Shown here in pieces: positions 54,637-64,000 of a stretch of 64,000 nucleotides of DNA. The DNA comes from Deefgea piscis (GTDB lineage Bacteria > Pseudomonadota > Gammaproteobacteria > Burkholderiales > Chitinibacteraceae), in assembly GCF_019665785.1 (NCBI RefSeq), contig NZ_CP081149.1, positions 3,410,001-3,474,000 of the forward strand, in the 5' to 3' direction. Numbering within the stretch: position 1 is the stretch's first letter; every line of letters starts with the position of its first letter. Made by a program: the position numbers and the translations under genes. Below the pieces are notes generated by a model. That model ran no database searches, was not told the DNA's origin, and saw nothing but the letters and a program-made list of their open reading frames with translations.

Positions 54637-55941
54637 TTAACCCTTGAAGTTCGCCTTCTTCAACAGACCTTCATACTGATGCGACAGCACATAAGACTGT
54701 AACTGAGCCATAAAGTCCATAGTAACAACCACTAAGATCAGCAACGAAGTGCCGCCAAAGTAGAATGGAACATTCCATTTCAGAATCAGAAACTCAGGGA
54801 TCAAGCAAATGATAGTGATGTAAACAGCACCGATCAATGTCAATCTTAGTATTAACTTCTCAACATATTTTGCAGTATGCTCACCAGGGCGATACCCAGG
54901 CACCATAGCACCACTCTTCTTTAAATTATCTGCAGTTTCCCGTGGACTAAAAACCAGTGCCGTATAGAAAAAACAGAAGAAGATGATTGCAGCAGCATAA
55001 AACAAAACATACAACGGCTGGCCAGGATGCAGCATGTCACCCAAGGATTTAAGCCAAGTCAATTTTTCGCCATTCCCAGTCCAAGACAAAACAGTAGCTG
55101 GAAATAAAATAATTGAAGAGGCAAAAATTGGCGGAATAACACCGGCCATATTAATTTTCAGTGGCAAGAACGAACTTTGCGCCTGCATCAACCGATTGCC
55201 AACCTGTCTTTTTGCATATTGAATAGGCACCTTACGTTGCCCACGCTCAACAAAAACAACAACAGCTGTTAGCAAAATAACGCCGACAAACAAGAACAAC
55301 ACCAACAAAATTGGCAGTGAACCTTGACTTGATAACGTTAAAGTTTTTGCAATTGCAGAAGGTACACCAGCGGCAATACCTGCACAAATTAGGATAGAAA
55401 TACCATTCCCCAATCCGCGCTCAGTAATTTGCTCACCAAGCCACATCAAAAACATTGTTCCAGTAACCAAAGAGATCATTGTCACAGCAACAAACATGCC
55501 TTGATCCATAACAACCAAATTTGGTTGTCGGAACAACATCATTGAAATACCAAAACTTTGTGCCGAAGCCAAAAGAACAGTAAAATAACGAGTGTACTGT
55601 GTAAGCTTACGCTTACCCGACTCACCCTCTTTCTTCAACTGTTTTAGGGATGGCAACACTTCACCGGCTAGCTGAACAATAATCGATGCCGAGATATAAG
55701 GCATGATACCAATCGCAAATACAGTAAAGCGCGATAAAGCTCCACCTGAAAACATGTTAAACATGTTTAACAAGCCAGTTTGTGACGATTGGAACAAGTT
55801 CGCCAGCTCAACCGGATTAATACCCGGCACTGGAATATGTGCGCCAATACGATATACGATCAGCGCACCTACAACGAACCAGATCCGTTTTTTAAGATCA
55901 GCAAATTTACTTGCTGAGCCAGCCAAAGCGGGATTTGCCAC
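54637..55941 (-). CDS. secY: Preprotein translocase subunit SecY
   Basis: A 434-aa ten-helix channel subunit. [45 protein letters not shown], the [26 protein letters not shown] pore/plug region, and the C-terminal cytoplasmic signature [21 protein letters not shown] are seen. Last gene of the spc operon after rplO. Confidence 0.98.
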   Translation of the reverse strand: MANPALAGSASKFADLKKRIWFVVGALIVYRIGAHIPVPGINPVELANLFQSSQTGLLNMFNMFSGGALSRFTVFAIGIMPYISASIIVQLAGEVLPSLKQLKKEGESGKRKLTQYTRYFTVLLASAQSFGISMMLFRQPNLVVMDQGMFVAVTMISLVTGTMFLMWLGEQITERGLGNGISILICAGIAAGVPSAIAKTLTLSSQGSLPILLVLFLFVGVILLTAVVVFVERGQRKVPIQYAKRQVGNRLMQAQSSFLPLKINMAGVIPPIFASSIILFPATVLSWTGNGEKLTWLKSLGDMLHPGQPLYVLFYAAAIIFFCFFYTALVFSPRETADNLKKSGAMVPGYRPGEHTAKYVEKLILRLTLIGAVYITIICLIPEFLILKWNVPFYFGGTSLLILVVVTMDFMAQLQSYVLSHQYEGLLKKANFKG

Positions 55942-55970
55942 GTTCTGCCCTATCCTGTTGATTTACAACA

Positions 55971-56405
55971 TTACTCGCTAATAGAACCGCCAGCAGCCTC
56001 GATTGCAGCCTTGGCACCCTTGGTTACGCCCAAACCTTTAACAGTTACAGCGCGCTCGATGGTACCAGACAGTACAACTTTGCAAGTCAAAGAATGCTGA
56101 GAAATCAAACCAGCCTGAATTAGACTTAATAAGTCAACCTCACCAATTGGCAAAGCGTTTAATTCAGACAAAGTAATTTCAGCATTCTTGCCTTTAGCAA
56201 GAGATACAAAACCACGTTTCGGCAAACGGCGTTGCAAAGGCATTTGACCGCCTTCAAAACCAACCTTATGGAAGCCGCCAGTACGGGACTTTTGCCCCTT
56301 ATGACCACGACCACAAGTCTTGCCCAAACCAGAACCGATACCACGACCAACACGCTTAGCAGCATGCTTTGCGCCGGCACCAGGAGTTAGGTTATTGAGT
56401 TTCAT
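55971..56405 (-). CDS. rplO: 50S ribosomal protein L15
   Basis: 144-aa L15. [41 protein letters not shown] (start) and [41 protein letters not shown] (end) are typical. Its start ATG follows the rpmD stop by 1 nt. Confidence 0.98.
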   Translation of the reverse strand: MKLNNLTPGAGAKHAAKRVGRGIGSGLGKTCGRGHKGQKSRTGGFHKVGFEGGQMPLQRRLPKRGFVSLAKGKNAEITLSELNALPIGEVDLLSLIQAGLISQHSLTCKVVLSGTIERAVTVKGLGVTKGAKAAIEAAGGSISE

Positions 56406-56406
56406 A

Positions 56407-56592
56407 TTAACCCTCCACCTTTAGCAAGTAGCTGATTTTATTAACCATGCCACGATTTTCTGGCGTATCGATGACAACAGAAGAACTGTTCATACGACGC
56501 AACCCTAAACCACGAGCACAAGCTTTATGAGCCTCAAGACGACCAATCAAGCTTTTAACCAGAGTCACCTTAATTGTTTTAACGTCGCTCAT
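56407..56592 (-). CDS. rpmD: 50S ribosomal protein L30
   Basis: 61-aa L30. [53 protein letters not shown] is the complete short bacterial form. Its ATG overlaps the rpsE stop by 4 nt. Confidence 0.98.
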   Translation of the reverse strand: MSDVKTIKVTLVKSLIGRLEAHKACARGLGLRRMNSSSVVIDTPENRGMVNKISYLLKVEG

Positions 56593-57104
56593 TGCGCACC
56601 CCCAAGAATCTCTTCAACTGTTTTGCCACGTTTAGCAGCAATATCAGAAGGGGTGTGTAATTTAGCCAATCCATCCAACGTCGCGCGAACGATATTATAT
56701 GGATTAGTTGAGCCATGGCATTTTGCAGTAATGTTATGAATACCCATTACTTCAAAAACAGCACGCATAGGACCACCGGCAATAATACCAGTACCTTCAG
56801 GAGCTGGCTGCATAAACACTGTTGTTGCACCATGTTTACCAAATACAGTGTGTTGCACTGTACCATTACGCAGACTAACTTTTACCATTTTACGGCGAGC
56901 TTCTTCCATTGCTTTCTGTACAGCTACAGGCACTTCTTTTGATTTGCCTTTACCCATACCAACACTACCGTCACCATTACCAACAACGGTTAGTGCTGCG
57001 AAACCAAGGATACGACCACCCTTCACTACTTTGGTTACGCGATTAACGCTAACCATTTTTTCGAGTAGACCGTCCTTGACTTCTTCTCTTTCGTTCTTAG
57101 CCAT
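56589..57104 (-). CDS. rpsE: 30S ribosomal protein S5
   Basis: 171-aa S5, which supports decoding fidelity. [52 protein letters not shown] is the S5 double-strand RNA-binding part; [43 protein letters not shown] is the C-domain. Confidence 0.98.
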   Translation of the reverse strand: MAKNEREEVKDGLLEKMVSVNRVTKVVKGGRILGFAALTVVGNGDGSVGMGKGKSKEVPVAVQKAMEEARRKMVKVSLRNGTVQHTVFGKHGATTVFMQPAPEGTGIIAGGPMRAVFEVMGIHNITAKCHGSTNPYNIVRATLDGLAKLHTPSDIAAKRGKTVEEILGGAQ

Positions 57105-57123
57105 TATTCAACTCCAAACTCAA

Positions 57124-57477
57124 TTAGAAGGCCAGGCCAGCTTCACGAGCAGCATCAGCCAACGCTTTCACGCGACCATGGTACTGGAAACCGGAACGGT
57201 CAAAAGCAACTGATTCAATACCAGCAGCCTTAGCACGTTCAGCAATCAACTTACCAACAGCGGTTGCACCAGCAACACTGCCACCATTTTTAACTTCTGC
57301 ACGCAACCCTGCTTCCAAGGTATTAGCTGAAGCCAAAACATTACCGCCCGTTGCATCAATAATTTGGGCGTACATATGGCTATTGGTACGATGGACCGAC
57401 AAGCGCACAACCTTGAGCTCCGCAATCTTGGCACGGGTTTTACGTGCACGGCGAAGTCTACTTTGATTCTTATCCAT
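57124..57477 (-). CDS. rplR: 50S ribosomal protein L18
   Basis: 117-aa 5S rRNA-binding L18. [35 protein letters not shown] and the C-terminal [32 protein letters not shown] are standard. Confidence 0.98.
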   Translation of the reverse strand: MDKNQSRLRRARKTRAKIAELKVVRLSVHRTNSHMYAQIIDATGGNVLASANTLEAGLRAEVKNGGSVAGATAVGKLIAERAKAAGIESVAFDRSGFQYHGRVKALADAAREAGLAF

Positions 57478-57490
57478 GATTCAGCCTCGA

Positions 57491-58024
57491 TTACTTCTTC
57501 TTGGTTTCTTTGATAACCACAACTTCATCAGCATAACGAACACCCTTGCCTTTATATGGCTCTGGCGAACGGTAAGCACGAATCTCTGCAGCAACCTGAC
57601 CAATAAGTTGTTTATCGGCACCCTTCAAAAGGATCTCAGTCTGAGTTGGAGTCTCACAAGTAATTCCCTTAGGAATAGCATGAGCAACTGGATGAGAGAA
57701 ACCTAGTGACAGGTTCAATACTTCACCTTGAGCCTGAGCACGATAACCAACACCAACAAGTGTTAATTTACGCTCAAAGCCCTTAGAAACACCGTTAACC
57801 ATGTTGTTAACTAATGCACGCAAAGTACCAGACATAGAACGAGCAAATTTGCTATTTCCATTAGCTTCGAAAACGACAGAGCCGTTTTCAACTTTGACAG
57901 TCACATCAGTAACAATAGGTTGCGCCAAAGATCCTTTTGGACCCTTAACTACGATTTCACCTGCGGCGATATTTACTTCAACGCCAGCCGGAATGGTTAC
58001 CGGATTTTTAGCTACGCGGGACAT
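57491..58024 (-). CDS. rplF: 50S ribosomal protein L6
   Basis: 177-aa L6 at the factor-binding site. [18 protein letters not shown] start and the C-terminal [43 protein letters not shown] are intact. Confidence 0.98.
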   Translation of the reverse strand: MSRVAKNPVTIPAGVEVNIAAGEIVVKGPKGSLAQPIVTDVTVKVENGSVVFEANGNSKFARSMSGTLRALVNNMVNGVSKGFERKLTLVGVGYRAQAQGEVLNLSLGFSHPVAHAIPKGITCETPTQTEILLKGADKQLIGQVAAEIRAYRSPEPYKGKGVRYADEVVVIKETKKK

Positions 58025-58036
58025 TGTGATACCTCA

Positions 58037-58429
58037 TCAAGCAACGATGCACAAAAGCTCGCCACCAACACCATTGGCACGCGCTTTGCGGTCGGTCATC
58101 ACACCCTTGGATGTAGACACGATCGCCACACCAAGACCATTCATTACATTTGGAATGTCGCCAGCACCGCGGTAATCACGCAGGCCTGGTTTTGAAACAC
58201 GATCAAGACGCTCAATTACTGGGCGACCTGCGTAGTACTTCAACTCAATCGTCAAGACTGGCTTAACATCACCAGCTACAGTAAACGATTCAACATAACC
58301 TTCTTCCACTAATACCTTAGCAATTGCAACCTTCAACTTTGAAGATGGCATAGCTACAGCAGCTTTATCAGCACGTTGTGCATTGCGGATACGAGTCAAC
58401 ATATCGGCGATAGGATCATGCATTGCCAT
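58037..58429 (-). CDS. rpsH: 30S ribosomal protein S8
   Basis: 130-aa S8. [36 protein letters not shown] and [51 protein letters not shown] are complete. In E. coli S8 represses the spc operon. Confidence 0.98.
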   Translation of the reverse strand: MAMHDPIADMLTRIRNAQRADKAAVAMPSSKLKVAIAKVLVEEGYVESFTVAGDVKPVLTIELKYYAGRPVIERLDRVSKPGLRDYRGAGDIPNVMNGLGVAIVSTSKGVMTDRKARANGVGGELLCIVA

Positions 58430-58444
58430 GTGTTTTCTCTCCTA

Positions 58445-58750
58445 TTACCAGCTAGCTTTGACCAGACCCGGTACTTCGCCCTTGAAAGCGAGTTCACGCA
58501 GCTTGCTGCGACCGAGACCGAATTTGCGGAACACGCCACGTGAGCGACCAGTTAATGTGCAACGATTGTGCAAACGAACTGGTGATGCATTACGTGGGAG
58601 TTGCTGGAGTTTCAAGCGGGCTTGGAATTGTTCTTCCTCACTCGCGTTTTGATCGTTAATAACGACCAAGAGCGCTGCACGTTTAGCTGCAAACTTCGCA
58701 ACTACAGCTACGCGCTTTGCTTCACGATTAATCAGTGCAAGTTTTGCCAT
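58445..58750 (-). CDS. rpsN: 30S ribosomal protein S14
   Basis: 101 aa from ATG 58750 ([24 protein letters not shown]); the frame also runs upstream to 58807, without family support. It lacks the CxxC zinc motif, so it is the long zinc-free S14 type. [50 protein letters not shown] is the conserved C-terminus. Confidence 0.98.
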   Translation of the reverse strand: MAKLALINREAKRVAVVAKFAAKRAALLVVINDQNASEEEQFQARLKLQQLPRNASPVRLHNRCTLTGRSRGVFRKFGLGRSKLRELAFKGEVPGLVKASW

Positions 58751-58757
58751 GATCGCC

Positions 58758-59297
58758 TCAAGTCTTAAACGGGAATTTGAATGCAGCGAGCAGAGCACGC
58801 GCTTCATCGTCAGTTTTAGCCGTAGTTGTGATCGTGATATTCATACCACGAAGCGCATCAATCTTATCGTACTCAATTTCCGGGAAGATAATTTGCTCTT
58901 TCACACCCATGTTAAAGTTACCACGACCATCGAAGGACTTGCCACCAATACCACGGAAGTCACGTACACGCGGTAGCGCGATAGTAACTAGGCGATCAAG
59001 GAATTCAAACATACGTTCACGACGCAAAGTTACCTTGCAGCCAACCGGATAGCCATCACGAATCTTAAAACCAGCAATTGATTTTTTAGATTTTGTAACA
59101 ACCGGCTTTTGACCAGCAATTTTTTGCATATCGCCAACAGCGAAATCCATTACTTTTTTATCTGCAACTGCCTCACCAACACCCATGTTGATGGTGATTT
59201 TTTCAATACGAGGCACTTGCATTACAGACTTGTAACCGAATTGCTTGACCAACTCGGGAACAATCTGGTTCTCATAAATCTCTTGAAAACGAGCCAT
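58758..59297 (-). CDS. rplE: 50S ribosomal protein L5
   Basis: 179-aa L5, a 5S rRNA and P-site tRNA contact. [41 protein letters not shown] and [40 protein letters not shown] are typical, ending [12 protein letters not shown]. Confidence 0.98.
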   Translation of the reverse strand: MARFQEIYENQIVPELVKQFGYKSVMQVPRIEKITINMGVGEAVADKKVMDFAVGDMQKIAGQKPVVTKSKKSIAGFKIRDGYPVGCKVTLRRERMFEFLDRLVTIALPRVRDFRGIGGKSFDGRGNFNMGVKEQIIFPEIEYDKIDALRGMNITITTTAKTDDEARALLAAFKFPFKT

Positions 59298-59308
59298 CTA
59301 GATTCCCC

Positions 59309-59629
59309 TTAGCCGCCAACCACTTCGCCACTCGACTTAAATACACGGACTTTCTTGCCGTCTTCAAGAGTCTTGAAGCCAACACGATCAGCCTTGCCAG
59401 TCGCAGTATTGAAAATAGCCACATTAGATACGTCAACCGACTTAGTCAGTTCAACGATACCACCCTGAACACCGCGCATTGGATTTGGTTTTTGGTGTTT
59501 TTTAACAACATTTACACCCTCAACCACTACACGGCCTTCGGCTGGAACAGAAGTAAGTACGATACCGCGCTTACCCTTATCTTTGCCAGTGAGAACGATT
59601 ACTTCATCGCCTTTGCGAATCTTGTTCAT
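59309..59629 (-). CDS. rplX: 50S ribosomal protein L24
   Basis: 106-aa assembly-initiating L24 with KOW motif: [24 protein letters not shown], followed by [36 protein letters not shown]. Confidence 0.98.
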   Translation of the reverse strand: MNKIRKGDEVIVLTGKDKGKRGIVLTSVPAEGRVVVEGVNVVKKHQKPNPMRGVQGGIVELTKSVDVSNVAIFNTATGKADRVGFKTLEDGKKVRVFKSSGEVVGG

Positions 59630-59641
59630 GCTGGATACTCC

Positions 59642-60010
59642 TTAAAGAACTTCTGGCGCAAGAGACACGATCTTCATAAAGCGCTCGGTACGCAATTCAC
59701 GCGTAACAGGCCCAAAGATACGAGTGCCAATCGGCTCAAGTTTTGCATTAAGAAGAACGGCTGCATTACCATCAAACTTGATAAGTGCACCATCAGCACG
59801 ACGAACGCCTTTAGCAGTACGAACAACGACCGCGTTGTATACATCGCCTTTTTTGACGCGACCACGAGGAGCAGCATCTTTAATGCTGACCTTAATGATA
59901 TCGCCGACAGACGCATAACGACGCTTAGAGCCACCAAGCACTTTAATGCACATTACAGAACGCGCACCAGTGTTATCGGCAACATCTAGTTTTGATTGCA
60001 TTTGAATCAT
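59642..60010 (-). CDS. rplN: 50S ribosomal protein L14
   Basis: 122-aa L14. [41 protein letters not shown] and [28 protein letters not shown] match the family end to end. First gene of the spc operon; the 194-bp gap upstream carries a promoter. Confidence 0.98.
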   Translation of the reverse strand: MIQMQSKLDVADNTGARSVMCIKVLGGSKRRYASVGDIIKVSIKDAAPRGRVKKGDVYNAVVVRTAKGVRRADGALIKFDGNAAVLLNAKLEPIGTRIFGPVTRELRTERFMKIVSLAPEVL

Positions 60011-60151
60011 TTAAGACAAACCTCCAACTTAACCCGCTTAATCAGCCTGGCAAACCAGGTGCCCGGCATTACCGAGCCAATAGCGGCTAGTTTTGGATCC
60101 CGAAGGGAAAACAGTGCAACCCACAACTGCAGGCCACACAATGAAAGGGGC

Positions 60152-60180
60152 ATTCTACACAAAGCAGAATGCCCTCACAA
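60152..60180 (-). promoter_or_regulatory. Probable spc operon promoter in the rpsQ-rplN gap
   Basis: Minus strand: TTGTGA, 17-nt spacer, TAGAAT, followed by a 135-nt leader to rplN. The -10 overlaps a hairpin GGGCATTCT/AGAATGCCC. The position equals Pspc of E. coli. Confidence 0.65.
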
Positions 60181-60204
60181 GCCTTTACGCGAAATTAATT
60201 AAAA

Positions 60205-60468
60205 TTACGCAGCACGAGCTTTTTCAACCAATGCAGTTACTGTCCAATTTTTAGTCTTAGACAGTGGACGGCACTCAGCAATCATGACCAAATCACCATC
60301 TGCATACTGATTTGATTCATCATGTGCGTGATACTTTTTAGACTGACGCACCATTTTGCCATACAGTGGATGCTTAACCAAACGCTCCACCAATACAGTT
60401 ACGGTTTTGTCCATCTTTGCGCTAACCACTCGACCAGTCAGCGTACGCTTGAGTTTAGCTTCGCTCAT
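60205..60468 (-). CDS. rpsQ: 30S ribosomal protein S17
   Basis: 87-aa S17. [46 protein letters not shown] and [20 protein letters not shown] are diagnostic. Last gene of the S10 operon. Confidence 0.98.
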   Translation of the reverse strand: MSEAKLKRTLTGRVVSAKMDKTVTVLVERLVKHPLYGKMVRQSKKYHAHDESNQYADGDLVMIAECRPLSKTKNWTVTALVEKARAA

Positions 60469-60469
60469 A

Positions 60470-60661
60470 TTAAGCCGCCTTCTGATTCAGAACGGTAAGA
60501 ACACGTGCAACATCTTTACGCACACGCTTGATCTCACTAGTGTTAGCCAATTGGCCTGTCGCATGCTGCATGCGAAGACTAAACTGTGCTTTCAGCAGTG
60601 CCGTCAATTCGCCCTTAAGCTCTTCAACGGATTTCTGTTGTAGTTCAGATGCTTTCATCAT
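60470..60661 (-). CDS. rpmC: 50S ribosomal protein L29
   Basis: 63-aa L29 at the exit tunnel: [56 protein letters not shown]. Starts at ATG 60661 (overlapping the rplP stop) or ATG 60658. Confidence 0.97.
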   Translation of the reverse strand: MMKASELQQKSVEELKGELTALLKAQFSLRMQHATGQLANTSEIKRVRKDVARVLTVLNQKAA

Positions 60662-61074
60662 TGCCCCACTTGACGTGTAACCATGGTAACTGAGAAAGGC
60701 AACTTAGCAGACGCCAGGCGGAAAGCCTCACGTGCAACCTCTTCAGATACACCATTCAATTCGTACAATACTTTACCCGGCTGAATTTCAGCAACGTAGT
60801 AATCCGGCGAACCCTTCCCTCCACCCATACGAACTTCAGCAGGCTTTGTAGAAATAGGCTTGTCTGGAAATGCACGAATCCAAACACGACCACCACGTTT
60901 AATGTAACGCGTAATCGCACGACGAGCAGATTCAATTTGACGCGCAGTTAAACGGCCACGGCTAGTTGCCTTCAAACCGTACTCACCGAACGCAACAGTA
61001 TTACCACGAGTGGCGATACCAGTATTGCGACCTTTTTGAACCTTACGGTACTTGAGTCTAGTTGGCTGCAGCAT
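60658..61074 (-). CDS. rplP: 50S ribosomal protein L16
   Basis: 138-aa L16, contacts A-site t[77 protein letters not shown] is the standard sequence. Overlaps rpsC by 17 bp. Confidence 0.98.
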   Translation of the reverse strand: MLQPTRLKYRKVQKGRNTGIATRGNTVAFGEYGLKATSRGRLTARQIESARRAITRYIKRGGRVWIRAFPDKPISTKPAEVRMGGGKGSPDYYVAEIQPGKVLYELNGVSEEVAREAFRLASAKLPFSVTMVTRQVGQ

Positions 61075-61762
61075 TTCGAGGCCCCTTACGTGGTTTCTTC
61101 TGTGTTTCTACTGGCTCAGCGGCGAATTTATCACCAGGCTTCACATCACCTTTGTAGACCCAAACCTTAACACCAATAATACCGTAGGTTGTTTTGGCTT
61201 CAGAAGTAGCATAATCAATATCTGCACGCAATGTATGCAATGGAACACGACCTTCACGATACCATTCAGTACGTGCAATTTCGATACCATTCAAGCGACC
61301 AGACGACATGATTTTAATACCTTGCGCACCAAGGCGCATTGCATTTTGCATTGCACGCTTCATTGCACGACGGAACATCACGCGCTTCTCAAGCTGAGCA
61401 GTAATACTATCAGCAATAATCTGAGCATCGATCTCAGGCTTGCGAACTTCTTCAATATTCACATGAACTGGAACATTCAAGATTTTCTGCAAAGCGAGCT
61501 TCAACTGCTCGATATCTTCGCCTTTTTTACCAATTACAACACCAGGACGCGCCGAGTAGATTGTAACTTTTGCATTTTTTGCCGGACGCTCAATCACGAT
61601 ACGACTAACAGCAGCACCAACCAACTTTTTCTTCAAAAATGCACGAACTTCAATATCTTCGTTAAGCATTTTTGCAAAGTTGCTGCTATTAGCATACCAA
61701 CGCGAGGACCAATTTTTGGTGACAGGTAAACGAAAACCCGTCGGATGAATTTTCTGACCCAT
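61058..61762 (-). CDS. rpsC: 30S ribosomal protein S3
   Basis: 234 aa from ATG 61762 ([22 protein letters not shown]); the frame starts earlier, at 61783, without family support. KH domain ([26 protein letters not shown]) and the C-domain [37 protein letters not shown] are intact. Confidence 0.98.
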   Translation of the reverse strand: MGQKIHPTGFRLPVTKNWSSRWYANSSNFAKMLNEDIEVRAFLKKKLVGAAVSRIVIERPAKNAKVTIYSARPGVVIGKKGEDIEQLKLALQKILNVPVHVNIEEVRKPEIDAQIIADSITAQLEKRVMFRRAMKRAMQNAMRLGAQGIKIMSSGRLNGIEIARTEWYREGRVPLHTLRADIDYATSEAKTTYGIIGVKVWVYKGDVKPGDKFAAEPVETQKKPRKGPRNAAAN

Positions 61763-61772
61763 GAGTCGCTCC

Positions 61773-62102
61773 TTAATCGCCAACAGTCAGCGTAATGTGG
61801 CAAGTTTGCTTCTCGATTTTATTGCCACGGCCTTTCGCACGTGCAGTAAAACGCTTCAAAGAAGGTCCTTTATCCACATAAATCGTTTTCACTTTAAGAG
61901 TATCGATATCGGCACCCTCATTGTGCTCGGCATTGGCAATAGCCGACTCCAAAACCTTCTTAATTAAAACTGCACCCTTTTTAGGGCTGAAGGCCAGAAT
62001 ATTTAACGCCTGCTCAACGGACTTGCCACGGACGAGGTCAGCGACAAGCCGCGCTTTTTGAGCGGAGAGGCGAGTGTTGCTTAGTACAGCAGATACTTGC
62101 AT
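61773..62102 (-). CDS. rplV: 50S ribosomal protein L22
   Basis: 109-aa L22 lining the exit tunnel. [49 protein letters not shown] and the loop region [21 protein letters not shown], where macrolide-resistance changes occur, are normal. Confidence 0.98.
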   Translation of the reverse strand: MQVSAVLSNTRLSAQKARLVADLVRGKSVEQALNILAFSPKKGAVLIKKVLESAIANAEHNEGADIDTLKVKTIYVDKGPSLKRFTARAKGRGNKIEKQTCHITLTVGD

Positions 62103-62111
62103 GTCTTCACC

Positions 62112-62387
62112 TTATCGCTTGGATTTTTTGTCCGCGGCGTGACCTTTAAAAGTACGGGTCAGTGCAAACTCACCCAACTTGTGGCCAACCATGTTTTCAT
62201 TAACGTAAACAGGAATATGCTGCTTACCGTTATGCACAGCAATTGTCAGACCAACAAAGTCTGGCAATACCGTAGAACGACGTGACCAAGTTTTAACTGG
62301 GCGCTTGTCGTTTGTCGCGCGAACTGCCTCAACTTTTTTCAACAAGTGCAGGTCAACAAATGGACCCTTTTTAAGAGAACGTGCCAT
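62112..62387 (-). CDS. rpsS: 30S ribosomal protein S19
   Basis: 91-aa S19 of the 30S head: [72 protein letters not shown]. Confidence 0.98.
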   Translation of the reverse strand: MARSLKKGPFVDLHLLKKVEAVRATNDKRPVKTWSRRSTVLPDFVGLTIAVHNGKQHIPVYVNENMVGHKLGEFALTRTFKGHAADKKSKR

Positions 62388-62392
62388 TTACA

Positions 62393-63226
62393 TTACCTCT
62401 TATTCGCTGGACGACGGCGCACGATCATATTGCTAGTACGCTTATTACGACGCGTACGATAGCCCTTAGCTGGCTGACCCCACGGACTAACTGGAACACG
62501 ACCTTCACCAGTACGGCCTTCACCACCACCGTGCGGATGATCCACCGGATTCATCGCAGTACCGCGCACTGTTGGACGAATACCCAACCAGCGCTTCGCA
62601 CCTGCTTTACCATACGAACGCAGACTGTGTTCGCCATTACCCACTTCACCGATTGTTGCGCGGCAATCAACGTGTACTTTACGAATTTCGCCAGAACGAA
62701 GACGTAACTGCGCGTACATGCCATCACGAGCCAACAATTGAACGCTAGTACCTGCAGAACGCGCAATCTGCGCACCCTTGCCTGGCTGCATTTCGATGCA
62801 ATGAATTGTCGAACCTACTGGAATATTCCGGATAGGGAGCGTATTACCAACTTTAATCGGAGCATCTGAACCAGATACGACCGTCATGCCTGCACTCAAG
62901 CCTTTAGGAGCAATAATGTAAGCACGTTCACCATCCGTATAGCACAACAAAGCAATGTTAGCAGTACGGTTTGGATCGTATTCTAAACGCTCAACTTTCG
63001 CGACAATACCATCTTTATTGCGACGGAAATCAACCAAGCGATAATGCTGCTTATGACCACCACCGATATGACGGGTAGTGATGTGACCGTTGTTATTACG
63101 ACCACCAGTCTTTGATTTCTTAACCAATAAAGGAGCGTACGGCGCACCTTTATGCAAGTCAGGACTTACAACCTTAACGACTGCGCGGCGACCGGGCGAT
63201 GTCGGCTTAACTTTTACCAATGCCAT
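62393..63226 (-). CDS. rplB: 50S ribosomal protein L2
   Basis: 277-aa L2 near the peptidyl-transferase centre. [49 protein letters not shown] and the essential [38 protein letters not shown] are intact. Confidence 0.98.
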   Translation of the reverse strand: MALVKVKPTSPGRRAVVKVVSPDLHKGAPYAPLLVKKSKTGGRNNNGHITTRHIGGGHKQHYRLVDFRRNKDGIVAKVERLEYDPNRTANIALLCYTDGERAYIIAPKGLSAGMTVVSGSDAPIKVGNTLPIRNIPVGSTIHCIEMQPGKGAQIARSAGTSVQLLARDGMYAQLRLRSGEIRKVHVDCRATIGEVGNGEHSLRSYGKAGAKRWLGIRPTVRGTAMNPVDHPHGGGEGRTGEGRVPVSPWGQPAKGYRTRRNKRTSNMIVRRRPANKR

Positions 63227-63237
63227 GTTTAGTCCCC

Positions 63238-63543
63238 TTATTGCGCAGCTGCAAGGTCAAGTTCTTGACCGGATACTAAGCTTACATAAGCTTTTTTCCA
63301 GTCTTTGCGGCGACCATTCGTACGGCCAAAACGCTTAGACTTACCTTTAACATTAACTACGTTGACTGCCTCAACCTTCACTTTAAAGAGAAGTTCAACG
63401 GCAGCCTTGATTTCAGCCTTAGTCGCATCGGTAGAAACACGAAATACGACTTGCTCAGCTTTCTCAGCAACCAAAGTGCTCTTTTCAGAAACTATTGGAG
63501 CCAAAATCACCTGAAGCATGCGATTTTCTGCAATTTTGATCAT
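63238..63543 (-). CDS. rplW: 50S ribosomal protein L23
   Basis: 101-aa L23 at the exit tunnel, docking site for trigger factor and [68 protein letters not shown] is the full pattern. Its ATG overlaps the rplD stop by 4 nt. Confidence 0.98.
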   Translation of the reverse strand: MIKIAENRMLQVILAPIVSEKSTLVAEKAEQVVFRVSTDATKAEIKAAVELLFKVKVEAVNVVNVKGKSKRFGRTNGRRKDWKKAYVSLVSGQELDLAAAQ

Positions 63544-64000
63544 GCAAACAACTCCTCAAAAGCCTGTAGTGCATCACGAGTGAACACAACTTTTTTGAAG
63601 CGCACCAAACTAACTGGATCTGCCTGAGCCGCTTCCAACACCAAAACATGCGGAAGATTACGGGAAGCCAAATACAGATTCTCGTCCAATTCTTTGGTCA
63701 CAATGAGCACGTTATCGAGCTGCATTTCTGCCAATTTTTGAGCAAAAGCCTTAGTCTTAGGTGCTTCTAGGGCAAAAGAATCAACAACGATCAGACGCTC
63801 TTCACGCACCAATTGCGACATAATTGTTGCAATACCAGCACGGTACATCTTACGGTTAACTTTATGCGAAAAATTCTCGTCAGGGCTGTTCGGGAATGCA
63901 CGACCACCACCACGCCACAACGGAGAAGATGTCATACCAGCACGAGCACGGCCAGTACCTTTTTGACGCCATGGTTTTTTAGTTGAATGCTTTACATTAC
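63540..64000 (-). CDS. rplD: 50S ribosomal protein L4 (cut by window edge)
   Basis: C-terminal ~153 residues of L4. The frame reads through the right edge ([20 protein letters not shown]), so the internal ATG near 63935 is not the start. [23 protein letters not shown] and [11 protein letters not shown] are typical. In E. coli L4 autoregulates the S10 operon; the leader is outside this window. Confidence 0.96.
   Translation of the reverse strand, partial: NVKHSTKKPWRQKGTGRARAGMTSSPLWRGGGRAFPNSPDENFSHKVNRKMYRAGIATIMSQLVREERLIVVDSFALEAPKTKAFAQKLAEMQLDNVLIVTKELDENLYLASRNLPHVLVLEAAQADPVSLVRFKKVVFTRDALQAFEELFA

Overview
The window looks like chromosomal DNA of a betaproteobacterium, most likely order Neisseriales (Chitinibacteraceae-like). 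I infer this from gene content and order, not from a database search. The supporting evidence is a 16S-Ile-Ala-23S-5S rRNA operon, an rnfABCDGE-nth operon, a pilBCD-coaE-zapD-yacG cluster, betaproteobacterial ribosomal protein operons, and moderate GC throughout.

Layout. 1-6.3 kb: a two-component system cut by the window edge, an RsuA-type pseudouridine synthase, small conserved proteins, and a minus-strand tmk-holB-pilZ / tatD-metallohydrolase cluster. 6.5-12.1 kb: a complete rRNA operon on the minus strand with promoter, boxA sites, a 16S processing stem and an intrinsic terminator. 12.2-16 kb: rep helicase, a YcgR-like PilZ protein and nth. 16-23 kb: the Rnf electron-transport operon, with two extra genes embedded and an RnfC carrying a long repetitive Ala/Lys tail. 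23-26.5 kb: a cold-shock/DUF1294 membrane protein, an unknown gene that is probably frameshifted, pyrD and folD, separated by several kinds of intergenic repeat. 26.6-26.9 kb: a Pro-Arg-His tRNA operon. 27.1-30.8 kb: a small accessory island. 30.8-38.4 kb: exonuclease I, a DUF6500-type protein, a large MASE1/CHASE/PAS hybrid kinase and the divergent argO/argP pair. 38.5-42 kb: rpsP-rimM-trmD-rplS and ffh. 42-51.3 kb: ypjD, the type IV pilus assembly genes, coaE, zapD, yacG, an OlsB-like acyltransferase, apaH and an HDOD protein. 51.4-64 kb: the alpha, spc and S10 ribosomal protein operons in one minus-strand run from rplD (cut by the edge) to rplQ.

The most interesting locus is 27,539-29,796. 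A 74-aa controller (C-protein)-like regulator, preceded by an operator resembling restriction-modification C-boxes, overlaps by 4 nt a 654-aa protein that joins a PD-(D/E)XK nuclease-like domain to a DUF2075 superfamily 1 helicase. No methyltransferase lies in the window. The pair sits just downstream of a tRNA-His gene, with decayed DNA behind it. It has the appearance of a compact nuclease-helicase defence module under restriction-modification-style timing control. Function is inferred, not shown.

Other notable points are an identical promoter core upstream of the rRNA operon and the tRNA operon; a ParB/sulfiredoxin-like gene translationally coupled to rnfC; a Pseudomonas-type REP palindrome downstream of sbcB; no infA between secY and rpmJ; and a promoter at the S10/spc boundary.
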